Below are positions 1 to 6,749 of a stretch of 64,000 bases of DNA, piece after piece; the first letter of the stretch is position 1; every line of letters starts with the position of its first letter. A program made the position numbers and the translations under genes. The notes beneath the pieces are model-generated. The model had not been told where the DNA came from, did not search any database, and saw nothing but the letters and a program-made list of their open reading frames with translations. The stretch is from an uncultured Oscillospiraceae bacterium (GTDB taxonomy: Bacteria; Bacillota; Clostridia; Oscillospirales; Oscillospiraceae), in contig CAKTPM010000004.1 in the NCBI GenBank assembly GCA_934591705.1, forward strand, positions 35,065-99,064, given 5' to 3'.

Positions 1-1
1 C

Positions 2-103
2 CTGGGCTACAAGGTCAAGGGCAAGCGCAACAAGAATGCCGTGCTCTCCCAGCGGAGCTTGGAGATCATCGAGCGCATCAAGGAGGAGGTGGCCCGAAAA
101 TGA
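2..103 (+). CDS. C-terminal 33 codons of an unidentified protein (cut by window edge)
   Basis: An open frame enters from the left edge and ends at a TGA that overlaps the plsX start codon (ATGA), the usual sign of translational coupling. The visible tail is lysine/arginine-rich and ends in a short amphipathic helix (SLEIIERIKEEVARK). In other Firmicutes the gene ahead of plsX is often fapR or rpmF, but this tail does not resemble the end of either as I know them. I cannot name it. Confidence 0.6.
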   Translation: MGYKVKGKRNKNAVLSQRSLEIIERIKEEVARK

Positions 104-1143
104 AGATCATCATCGACGCCATGGGCGGCGATAACGCCCCCCTGGCCATCGTGCAGGGGGCCCTGCAGGCCAAGGCGCGCTTCGGCGCGGACATTGTTCT
201 CACCGGCGATGAGAGCGCCATCCGGGCGGCACTGGCCGCCTGCGGCGCCTCGACGCTGCCCCAGGGTGTGGAGATCGTACACACCGCCGAGGAGGTGGAG
301 ATGTGCGATGACCCCGCCACTGTCTTTCGCCGCAAAAAGGATACCTCTATGGGCGTGGCCCTGACCCTGCTGCGGGACGGCGCGGGGGATGCGGTGATCT
401 CCGCCGGATCCACCGGGGCCCTGCTCACCGGGGCTACGCTCATCACCAAGCGCATCCGGGGCATTCGCCGGGCGGCCATGGCCCCGGTGATCCCCACCGC
501 CATGGGCCGGGCCATTCTCATCGACTGCGGGGCCAATGCCGAGTGTACCCCGGAATACCTGCTGCAGTTCGCCTTCCTGGGCAGCTACTACGCCAAGCGG
601 GTGCTGGCCCTGGAAAGCCCCCGGGTGGGTCTCCTGAACATCGGCACCGAGGACAGCAAGGGCACCGACCTGCAGAAGGAGACCCTGGCCCTGCTGCGAA
701 GGGCGGACGCCGCCGGGCACCTGCACTTCATCGGCAACATCGAGGCAAAGGAGGCGGTGAAGGGCGGCTGCGATGTCATCGTGACGGACGGCTTTTCCGG
801 CAACATCATGCTCAAGACCATCGAGGGCATGGGCAGCTTCGCCGGCGGCGCGGTGAAGGGCATCTTCAAGAAGAACCTGCTCACCAAGCTGGCGGCCCTG
901 CTGGTGATGCCGGGACTCAACGCCTTCAAGGCCCAGCTGGACCCCAACAAGGTGGGGGGTACCGCCTTCATCGGCATCTCCCGGCCGGTGATCAAGGCCC
1001 ACGGCTCCTCCAATGCCGAGGCCATCGAAAACGCCGTGGGGCAGGCCATCACCGTGGTGGAAAGCGGCCTTATTGCCGACATCCAGGCCCATGTGGCGGA
1101 TATGAGCGTGGCCCTGGAAGAAAATTCACAAAATGGGGCTTGA
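100..1143 (+). CDS. plsX: Phosphate acyltransferase PlsX
   Basis: Makes acyl-phosphate from acyl-ACP and inorganic phosphate, the first step of the PlsX/PlsY route to phosphatidic acid; a soluble protein that works at the membrane. The 347-residue length is typical. The N-terminus MKIIIDAMGGDNAP is the family signature, and the STGALLTGAT and DGFSGNIMLK segments are also characteristic. The start codon overlaps the stop of the upstream gene. The acyl carrier protein gene follows 63 bp downstream, the usual pairing of the enzyme with its acyl donor. Identification is firm. Confidence 0.96.
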   Translation: MKIIIDAMGGDNAPLAIVQGALQAKARFGADIVLTGDESAIRAALAACGASTLPQGVEIVHTAEEVEMCDDPATVFRRKKDTSMGVALTLLRDGAGDAVISAGSTGALLTGATLITKRIRGIRRAAMAPVIPTAMGRAILIDCGANAECTPEYLLQFAFLGSYYAKRVLALESPRVGLLNIGTEDSKGTDLQKETLALLRRADAAGHLHFIGNIEAKEAVKGGCDVIVTDGFSGNIMLKTIEGMGSFAGGAVKGIFKKNLLTKLAALLVMPGLNAFKAQLDPNKVGGTAFIGISRPVIKAHGSSNAEAIENAVGQAITVVESGLIADIQAHVADMSVALEENSQNGA

Positions 1144-1206
1144 CAGGCGATAGGGATTGCCGTATGATTTTTCCCGGTAAAGAAATTGGAAAGGGGGAGA
1201 TCACCC

Positions 1207-1455
1207 ATGTCTATCGAGGAAATCTTCAAGACGATGCAGGGCCTTATCGCCGAGCAGTTTGCCCTGGATGAGTCTGAGATCACCATGGACAGCTCTTTTG
1301 TGGACGATCTGGGTGCCGATTCCGTCGACCTGGTAGAACTGGTCATGGCGATGGAGGAGGAGTTCGACATCGGCGAGATCGAGGAAGAGGACCTGCAGGC
1401 CCTCAAGACCGTCGGCGATTGCGTCCGCTATTTGAATAAGAAAGTCAACGAATGA
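1207..1455 (+). CDS. acpP: Acyl carrier protein
   Basis: Carries growing fatty acids on a 4'-phosphopantetheine arm. The product is 82 residues, acidic, and has the attachment motif GADSVDLVEL with the modified Ser in DSV. I chose the ATG at 1207 because a strong AAAGGGGGAGA ribosome site ends 6 bases before it; an in-frame ATG at 1186 would lie inside or upstream of that site. It sits directly after plsX, whose substrate is acyl-ACP, and a strong terminator follows, so plsX-acpP is probably the end of a fatty-acid/phospholipid operon. Confidence 0.95.
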   Translation: MSIEEIFKTMQGLIAEQFALDESEITMDSSFVDDLGADSVDLVELVMAMEEEFDIGEIEEEDLQALKTVGDCVRYLNKKVNE

Positions 1456-1465
1456 TCAACGCTTG

Positions 1466-1513
1466 AAAAAAGAAACCGCCGCGGGGCGAGAGGGCCCCTG
1501 CGGTTTCTTTTTT
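1466..1513 (+). terminator. Rho-independent terminator after acpP
   Basis: AAAAAAGAAACCGC pairs with GCGGTTTCTTTTTT, and a GGGG/CCCC extension closes the top of the stem. The run of T on the right arm supplies the U-tract. It separates acpP from rnc. Confidence 0.9.
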
Positions 1514-1533
1514 CAGTCGTGGAAAGGAGACCT

Positions 1534-2226
1534 ATGAAGGATCTGCACGAGCTGGAAAAAAAGCTGGGCTATCGCTTTGAGAACATTGGCTACCTGCAGG
1601 GGGCCATGCACCACAGCTCCTACGCCAATGAGAACCGGGCCAAGGGCATCCGGAGCAACGAGCGCCTGGAATTTTTGGGGGACGCCGTTTTGGGCGTTGT
1701 CAGCGCCGAGTATCTCTTTCGGGAGCACCCGGACCTGCCGGAGGGGGATCTGACCCGCATCCGCGCCGCCCTGGTGTGCGAGGAGGGGCTCCATGAGGTG
1801 GCCCAGCAGCTGGGCCTGGGGGCCTATCTATGCCTGGGCAAGGGCGAGGAGCTGGGCGGCGGAAGGACCCGCCCCAGCATCCTGGCGGACGCCACGGAGT
1901 CCGTTTTCGCGGCGGTATATTTGGATGGCGGCCTGGAGGCGGCCCGGGAGCTTATCCGCCGGGTGCTGCTGGAAAAGGAGCCCGAGCAGGCGGTGGAGCA
2001 GCGCCGGTTAGACGGCAAGACCCGCCTGCAGGAGCTGGTGCAGCGCCGGGGCGGCCGGGAGCTGCACTATCGGCTGACCGGGGAGTCCGGCCCGGATCAC
2101 AACAAGAGCTTCACCGTGGCGGTGTATCTCAACGACCGCTGCATCGGCCAGGGCGCCGGCCGCAGCAAAAAGGACGCCGAACAGGCGGCGGCCCGGGCGG
2201 CTCTGGAGACCTGGCAGGAGGAGTAA
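1534..2226 (+). CDS. rnc: Ribonuclease III
   Basis: Double-strand-specific endoribonuclease for rRNA precursor and mRNA processing. 230 residues from the ATG at 1534, which has GGAAAGGAG five bases upstream; the in-frame GTG at 1519 is less likely. The catalytic signature NERLEFLGDAVL is present near residue 40, and the second acidic site lies in ILADATESVFAAVYLD. The C-terminal third is a double-stranded-RNA-binding domain (DGKTRLQELVQ through GAGRSKKDAEQAAA). In many Firmicutes rnc is followed by smc and ftsY; here a terminator ends the unit and a convergent gene follows. Confidence 0.95.
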   Translation: MKDLHELEKKLGYRFENIGYLQGAMHHSSYANENRAKGIRSNERLEFLGDAVLGVVSAEYLFREHPDLPEGDLTRIRAALVCEEGLHEVAQQLGLGAYLCLGKGEELGGGRTRPSILADATESVFAAVYLDGGLEAARELIRRVLLEKEPEQAVEQRRLDGKTRLQELVQRRGGRELHYRLTGESGPDHNKSFTVAVYLNDRCIGQGAGRSKKDAEQAAARAALETWQEE

Positions 2227-2229
2227 AAA

Positions 2230-2273
2230 CATAAAAAATCGACTGTTGCCTGGCAGCAGCCGATTTTTTTATG
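2230..2273. terminator. Bidirectional terminator between rnc and rsmI
   Basis: ATAAAAAATCG pairs with CGATTTTTTAT with an inner CTG-TTGCC/GGCAG-CAG stem. Both arms are flanked by A/T runs, so it can end rnc (+) and rsmI (-). Confidence 0.88.
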
Positions 2274-2278
2274 CTTCC

Positions 2279-3106
2279 TTACGCCTTCAGGGCCGCGTCA
2301 TAGAGCTCGTTCCGGGGAAGGCCCGTGTCGTCGGCCACCTGCCGGACGGCCTCCTTCATCTTCAGGCCGCCCTCCCGGAGCTGCAGGACCCGCTCCACAC
2401 CCTCCGCTAAGGTCAGGCGGGCGCCCTGGCGCTTTTCCCGGCCCGCCACCACCAGCACATACTCCCCGCGGGGCTCCGCGGCGGCATAGTAGTCGCAGGC
2501 CTCGGAGAGGGTGGTGCGCCGGGTGTCCTCATGGAGCTTGGTGAGCTCCCGGCACAGGGCGATGGGCCGGTCACCCAGGGCCTCCAGCATATCGCCCAGT
2601 GTGGCCCGGAGCTTGTGGGGGGCCTCGTGGAACACCATGGTGCGCTCCTCACCGGTGAGCTCTTGGAGCTGCTGGCGGCGCTCGGAGCGGTTGGCGGAGA
2701 GGAAGCCCTCAAAGGTGAACCGCCGGGTATCCAGCCCCGACACCGCCAGGGCGGCGATGGCGGCGCAGCAGCCGGGGATGGCCTCCACGGTGATGCCGCT
2801 CTGGGCGCAGAGCTTTACCAGATCCGCGCCGGGGTCGGAGATGGCGGGGGTGCCCGCGTCGGTGACCAGGGCGCAGGTCTCACCGGCCAGAAGCCGCTCG
2901 ACGATCTGCGGCCCGGCGGCGGCCCGGTTGTGCTCGTGATAGCTGACCAGGGGCTTTTTGATGCCGAAGTGGTTCAGGAGCTTCAGGGATACCCGGGTAT
3001 CCTCCGCGGCGATGAAGTCGGCGCTTTGCAGCGTCTGCACCGCCCGGGGGGAAAGGTCCCCTAAGTTGCCGATGGGGGTGGCCACAAGATATAGAATTCC
3101 GGCCAT
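2279..3106 (-). CDS. rsmI: 16S rRNA (cytidine1402-2'-O)-methyltransferase RsmI
   Basis: SAM-dependent 2'-O-methylation of C1402 in the decoding centre. 275 residues with the tetrapyrrole-methylase fold: N-terminal LYLVATPIGNLGD, then EDTR, then VTDAGTPAISDPG, all diagnostic for RsmI (formerly YraL). It starts 3 bases after the trmN6 stop, so the two RNA-modification genes form one operon read from the promoter at 3858-3886. Confidence 0.95.
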   Translation of the reverse strand: MAGILYLVATPIGNLGDLSPRAVQTLQSADFIAAEDTRVSLKLLNHFGIKKPLVSYHEHNRAAAGPQIVERLLAGETCALVTDAGTPAISDPGADLVKLCAQSGITVEAIPGCCAAIAALAVSGLDTRRFTFEGFLSANRSERRQQLQELTGEERTMVFHEAPHKLRATLGDMLEALGDRPIALCRELTKLHEDTRRTTLSEACDYYAAAEPRGEYVLVVAGREKRQGARLTLAEGVERVLQLREGGLKMKEAVRQVADDTGLPRNELYDAALKA

Positions 3107-3109
3107 ATT

Positions 3110-3826
3110 TTAGGCCTCCTTTTCACGAAAATAGGCGCGGCGTACATCCGCCGTCTCCTCACCGCGCTCGTCCCGCAGGAGCAGGGGCGGCTCCGCGATA
3201 AGGCCGCTGCCGCCGCCCTTTTTGCACTCCAAAAGGAAAAGGGAGGGGGCGGAGGCGGCGGTATTCTGGATCATCCGCAGGCGCTTGGGCTCCAGCCTTT
3301 CCGCCCGCAGCCCGCAGAACAGCTCCGCCATCCGCTCCGTGCGGAAGATGAGGGCGAAGCGTCCGCCATAGCGCAGCAGCCGCCCGGCGGCCCGGCAGAG
3401 CTCCTCCACGGTGCAGCCGCTGCTCCTGGCCACGCCCCGGGCTCCCTCCGCCACGGCGCCCCGCTCCGGGGCGAAGTACGGCGGGTTGGAGATGACAAGG
3501 TCGAAGCACTCCCGGCCGGGCAATTGGCCCGGATCCCGGAGGTCGGCGGTGAGGTGCTGAGCGGCAAGGCCGTTGCGGGCATAGCTCTCCCGAGAGAGGT
3601 CCGCGGCCCGGGGATCAAGCTCCACATTGGTGAGGGAGAGCCCCTCACAGCGGGCCGCCAGCAAAAGGCCCAGAAGCCCTGTGCCGCTGCCCAAGTCGCA
3701 CACCCGCTCGCCCCTATGGAGCCGGGGAAAGGCCCCCAGCAGAAAGGAGTCCGTGGACGGCAGAAAGAGGGCGTCGTCAAAATAAAACCGCGGCCCGCCC
3801 GGCCACAGCCCATCCTCCTTTACCAT
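3110..3826 (-). CDS. trmN6: tRNA1(Val) A37 N6-methyltransferase family protein
   Basis: Class I SAM methyltransferase of the TrmN6/YfiC type, which methylates adenine N6 in tRNA1(Val) in Enterobacteria; the target in Clostridia is inferred. 238 residues. The SAM loop is DLGSGTGLLGLLLA and the amino-methylase motif is NPPYF, preceded by DLVIS. I chose the ATG at 3826, giving the N-terminus MVKEDGLW, because an AAGGGGG ribosome site lies just upstream; a longer in-frame start would run through the promoter. Adjacent to rsmI, which supports an RNA-modification role. Confidence 0.85.
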   Translation of the reverse strand: MVKEDGLWPGGPRFYFDDALFLPSTDSFLLGAFPRLHRGERVCDLGSGTGLLGLLLAARCEGLSLTNVELDPRAADLSRESYARNGLAAQHLTADLRDPGQLPGRECFDLVISNPPYFAPERGAVAEGARGVARSSGCTVEELCRAAGRLLRYGGRFALIFRTERMAELFCGLRAERLEPKRLRMIQNTAASAPSLFLLECKKGGGSGLIAEPPLLLRDERGEETADVRRAYFREKEA

Positions 3827-3857
3827 GCCGCCGCCCCCTTCACAAATTGCTGAGAGC

Positions 3858-3886
3858 ATTATAATAGAAAAACTCGCCGGACGCAA
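3858..3886 (-). promoter_or_regulatory. Promoter of trmN6-rsmI
   Basis: On the minus strand TTGCGT (3881-3886) is 17 bases from a perfect TATAAT (3858-3863), 32 bases ahead of the trmN6 start. Its -35 lies inside the hairpin that ends the ferredoxin transcript. Confidence 0.75.
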
Positions 3887-3902
3887 GTCCGACGAGCTTT
3901 TG
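3867..3902 (-). terminator. Terminator after the ferredoxin gene
   Basis: Read on the minus strand, AAAAGCTCG-TCGGAC-TTGC-GTCCGGCGAGTTTTT forms a stem with a TTGC loop and a T-run. It overlaps the next promoter. Confidence 0.85.
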
Positions 3903-3919
3903 TTTCCCTATGTACTGAA

Positions 3920-4093
3920 TTAGTCAGCGGGATTGATAGCGCCGTTGGGGCAGGTATCCGCGCAGGTACCGCAGTCCAGGCAAGCGCCAGCATCGATCAC
4001 GAACTGGGAATCGCCCTGGGAAATAGCACCGACGGGGCAGACATCTGCGCAAGCACCGCAGCTGACGCAAGCACTGCTGATTTTGTAAGCCAT
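3920..4093 (-). CDS. 2[4Fe-4S] ferredoxin
   Basis: 57-residue clostridial-type ferredoxin. Two CxxCxxCxxxCP cluster motifs are visible (CVSCGACADVCP and CLDCGTCADTCP), each followed by the usual GAI turn. It is a low-potential electron carrier and an obvious partner for the [FeFe] hydrogenase at 6.7-10.8 kb, although it is not in the same operon. The ATG at 4093 has GGAGGT seven bases upstream. It is a single-gene transcript with its own promoter and terminator. A longer frame continues upstream but has no ribosome site. Confidence 0.95.
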   Translation of the reverse strand: MAYKISSACVSCGACADVCPVGAISQGDSQFVIDAGACLDCGTCADTCPNGAINPAD

Positions 4094-4124
4094 GAGAGCA
4101 CCTCCATTAAGTATTGGTATTGCT

Positions 4125-4152
4125 ATTGTATCATGGAATCCGAAAATTGCAA
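4125..4152 (-). promoter_or_regulatory. Promoter of the ferredoxin gene
   Basis: Minus strand TTGCAA (4147-4152), 16-base spacer, TACAAT (4125-4130), about 32 bases ahead of the start codon. Confidence 0.7.
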
Positions 4153-4205
4153 GTATTTTCTGCGTGGAAAAGAGCGGAAGTCTGCCGGGGCACCGGGGGG
4201 ACGGG

Positions 4206-4934
4206 TCAATATCCCCGGAGCCACATGGCGGCGATGCCCGCCATCTCCCGGCACCAGTAGCCGCCGGCCAGGTACCACGGACTGCGGCAGCTGACGGCGT
4301 AGGGGGTGAGGCCGTTTTCCCGGGCAAAGGCCGCGGCCCGGAGCTGGTGGAAGCCGTCGCTGGCGATGGCCACATTCGTGGAAAGGCCCTTTTCCCGGAT
4401 GATCCGGGCGGCGTAGGCCAGGTTCTGGGCCGTGGAGCGGGAGGCGTCCTCCAAGTAGATGCGCCCGGGCTCGATGCCCATGCCAGAGAGGGTGTCGGCG
4501 ATGCATTGGGCCTCGGTGAGCACAGCGGCGTCGCCGGTGCCGCCGGTGGCAACGCAGGGGGCGTCCGGGTGGGCGGTGAGGTAGCCGAAGCCGGCCCGGA
4601 TGCGGTTATAGAGCATTAAGCTGGGTTGATCTCCCCGCACCTGACAGCCCAGGACGATGAGGGTGCAGGGGGTCTCCGCCGGTGGGGGGTTGCCCCAGCC
4701 CCAGCGCAGCATAAAGGCCGCCAGCACCGCCGCCAGGGTGAGCCCCAGGGCGTAGCAGGCGGTGAGCGTGCGCCGGAGCCACCGGGGCCAGCACCGGCCC
4801 CGCAGCAGCCAAAGGGCCGCCAGCACCAGCACCGCCGCCGGCCAGAGCATCCCGATGTGGAGGATGCCGCCCAAAAGGGGCAGGAGAAAGTATGCCGCGC
4901 CCAGCAGGCACAGGGCCGCCCAGAGCTTTTTCAT
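4206..4934 (-). CDS. YdcF/DUF218 family membrane protein
   Basis: 242 residues. The N-terminal 80 residues hold about three hydrophobic segments, followed by a soluble DUF218 domain: LIVLGCQVRGDQPS, then ATGGTG, then EDASRSTAQNLAYA, then IASDGFHQLRA. DUF218 proteins such as SanA, ElyC and YdcF are linked to envelope processes; the substrate of this one is unknown. The start codon follows the udk stop by one base (TGATATGA), so it is translationally coupled to uridine kinase. That link looks positional rather than functional. Confidence 0.85.
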   Translation of the reverse strand: MKKLWAALCLLGAAYFLLPLLGGILHIGMLWPAAVLVLAALWLLRGRCWPRWLRRTLTACYALGLTLAAVLAAFMLRWGWGNPPPAETPCTLIVLGCQVRGDQPSLMLYNRIRAGFGYLTAHPDAPCVATGGTGDAAVLTEAQCIADTLSGMGIEPGRIYLEDASRSTAQNLAYAARIIREKGLSTNVAIASDGFHQLRAAAFARENGLTPYAVSCRSPWYLAGGYWCREMAGIAAMWLRGY

Positions 4935-4935
4935 A

Positions 4936-5550
4936 TCAGCTGTCGGCGATGTGCCCGGCGATGCGCTGCATGATCATGTCCAGGGCCACCAGGTTGTAGC
5001 CGCCCTCCAGGACAATGATGTCGGCGAACTTCCGGGTGGGCTCCACGAACTGCTCGTGCATGGGCTTGACGGTGGTGAGATACTGCTTCACCACGCTCTC
5101 CAAGCTCCGGCCCCGCTCCTCCACATCCCGCAGGGCCCGGCGGAGGATGCGCACATCGGCGTCGGTCTCCACGAAGATCTTGATGTCCAGAAGGTCCCGC
5201 AGGGCCCGGTTCTGGAAGATGAGGATGCCCTCCACGATGACCACCTTGGTGGGCTTTACGGCGACAGTCTTATCCGTGCGGTTGTGGATGGCGTAGTCAT
5301 ACACCGGGCAGTGGATGGTCTCGCCCCGCTTGAGGGCCTTGAGATCCTCCACCATGCGGTCGGTGTCAAAGGCGTCGGGGTGGTCGTAGTTCTGCAGGCA
5401 CCGCTCCTCAAAGGGGCGGTCCTGGTATTTGTAGTAATTGTCGTGGTGCACCACGCTGATGTCCGTGCCGAAGCGCTGTGCCAGGTGCTCGGTGAGGGTG
5501 GTCTTGCCGCTGCCGGTGCCCCCGGCAATGCCGATAAACAAGGTATTCAT
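4936..5550 (-). CDS. udk: Uridine kinase
   Basis: Phosphorylates uridine and cytidine in pyrimidine salvage. 204 residues from the ATG at 5550 (an AGGAGG site lies 10 bases upstream). The P-loop is GIAGGTGSGKTT; the substrate segments HHDNYYKYQD, YDHPDAFDTD and PVYDYAIHNR are the standard Udk motifs. First gene of a two-gene unit with ydcF. Confidence 0.95.
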   Translation of the reverse strand: MNTLFIGIAGGTGSGKTTLTEHLAQRFGTDISVVHHDNYYKYQDRPFEERCLQNYDHPDAFDTDRMVEDLKALKRGETIHCPVYDYAIHNRTDKTVAVKPTKVVIVEGILIFQNRALRDLLDIKIFVETDADVRILRRALRDVEERGRSLESVVKQYLTTVKPMHEQFVEPTRKFADIIVLEGGYNLVALDMIMQRIAGHIADS

Positions 5551-5583
5551 GCAAACGCGCCTCCTGCTGTTTTCTTCCAGACG

Positions 5584-5612
5584 ATTATATTGGATTTGGC
5601 AAAAAAAAGCAA
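5584..5612 (-). promoter_or_regulatory. Promoter of udk-ydcF
   Basis: Minus strand TTGCTT (5607-5612), 17-base spacer, perfect TATAAT (5584-5589), giving a short leader to the start at 5550. Confidence 0.75.
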
Positions 5613-5661
5613 GGCCGGGGTCGGAAATTGTGAAAAATGTGTGAAAGTCCGCGAAAAAAGG

Positions 5662-5691
5662 TTGACATAAACGCGGCCCTTGGGGTATCAT
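5662..5691 (+). promoter_or_regulatory. Promoter of the zinc-ribbon/BIG2 gene
   Basis: TTGACA (5662-5667), 18-base spacer, TATCAT (5686-5691). The predicted transcript start near 5698 rules out any translation start earlier than about 5700. Confidence 0.75.
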
Positions 5692-5742
5692 GTACCTGTT
5701 GCGAAAAGCATTGGCGATCTCGAACCATTCCCGGAGGTATTT

Positions 5743-6660
5743 ATGGGTCTACTGAAATGTAAGAAATGCGGCGAAATGTACGCCGACAGCTATAAGTCCT
5801 GTCCTTTCTGTGCAGAGGACGAAGAATATTACAATGGCCGCGTGTCCAAGCGCAACCGCCGCCCCAACGAGAAAAAGGTCAAGCGCCCCAGCGCCATCGG
5901 CCCGGTGCTGATCCTGGCGGTGCTGGTGATCATGGGCGGCCTGGTATGGGCCATCTTCGGCAACCACAGCGGCGGCCTCTTCGGCACCAAGGATCCCGGC
6001 GACCAGCAGACGGGCATACAGATAGCGGACAATCAGAACCAGCAGACCCCGGTGGAGACGCTGGTGCTCAACAAGACCGCCCTGCTGCTGGCCATCGACA
6101 GCAGCGAGAAGCTCACCGCGGAGGGCCAGGAGGATGTGGACTGGGAGAGCTCCAACCCCACCGTGGCCGTGGTGACCACTGACGGCACCGTCAAGGGCCT
6201 CAGCGAGGGCACCGCCATCATCACCGCCCGCTGCGGCGATTTGAGCGCTACCTGCTCGGTGTCCGTGGCGGAGGAGGCGGATACCCCTGTGGATCCCGTC
6301 ATCGACCCCGCTAACAGCGGCACCACCACCGTGGCCCCCGCCAAGCCCACCGGCGGCACCACCCCCACCAAGCCCACCACCGGCGCGGTGGATCTGAGCA
6401 AGATGGTCATCAAGATCCCCGCCTACGGCACCACCCTCCAGAAGAACGCCGAGGGGAACTATGATATCTCCATGGCCGTGAAGGAGAGCTTCCGGATGGA
6501 GGTCTCCGGCATCAGCGGCACCGTGACCTGGACCACCAGCAACAGCAGCGCCGTGACCGTGGACAGCGACGGCACCATCACGCGCCTGGCGGCCGGCGAG
6601 GCCACCATCACCGGCAAGGTGGGCTCGTCCTCCTTCACCATCCTGGTGCGCACCAGATAA
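5743..6660 (+). CDS. Zinc-ribbon, single-TM protein with two BIG2-like Ig domains
   Basis: 305 residues from the ATG at 5743 (GGAGGT at 5732-5737). Order of parts: a cytoplasmic zinc ribbon at residues 5-22 (CKKC and CPFC), a basic stretch, one transmembrane segment near residues 50-70 (VLILAVLVIMGGLVWAIF), a Gln/Asn-rich linker, then two bacterial Ig-like (BIG2) domains at about 110-190 and 225-305 joined by a Thr/Pro/Gly linker. Motifs WESSNPTVAVV, GTAIITA, WTTSNSSAVTV and GEATITG mark the two BIG2 repeats. The predicted topology puts the Ig domains outside and the zinc ribbon inside. Function unknown; monocistronic. Confidence 0.85.
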   Translation: MGLLKCKKCGEMYADSYKSCPFCAEDEEYYNGRVSKRNRRPNEKKVKRPSAIGPVLILAVLVIMGGLVWAIFGNHSGGLFGTKDPGDQQTGIQIADNQNQQTPVETLVLNKTALLLAIDSSEKLTAEGQEDVDWESSNPTVAVVTTDGTVKGLSEGTAIITARCGDLSATCSVSVAEEADTPVDPVIDPANSGTTTVAPAKPTGGTTPTKPTTGAVDLSKMVIKIPAYGTTLQKNAEGNYDISMAVKESFRMEVSGISGTVTWTTSNSSAVTVDSDGTITRLAAGEATITGKVGSSSFTILVRTR

Positions 6661-6666
6661 TACAGC

Positions 6667-6695
6667 AAAAAAGCACCGCCTCGGCGGTGCTTTTT
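6667..6695 (+). terminator. Terminator after the BIG2 gene
   Basis: AAAAAGCACCGCC-TC-GGCGGTGCTTTTT, a near-perfect stem with a T-run. Confidence 0.9.
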
Positions 6696-6710
6696 CCATA
6701 GGAAAGAGCG

Positions 6711-6744
6711 CAAAAACCGCCACCCGTGGGTGGCGGTTTTTCGC
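6711..6744 (-). terminator. Terminator after hydA
   Basis: AAAAACCGCCACCC/GGGTGGCGGTTTTT inverted repeat directly downstream of hydA; its A/T arms allow use on both strands. Confidence 0.88.
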
Positions 6745-6749
6745 AGCGC

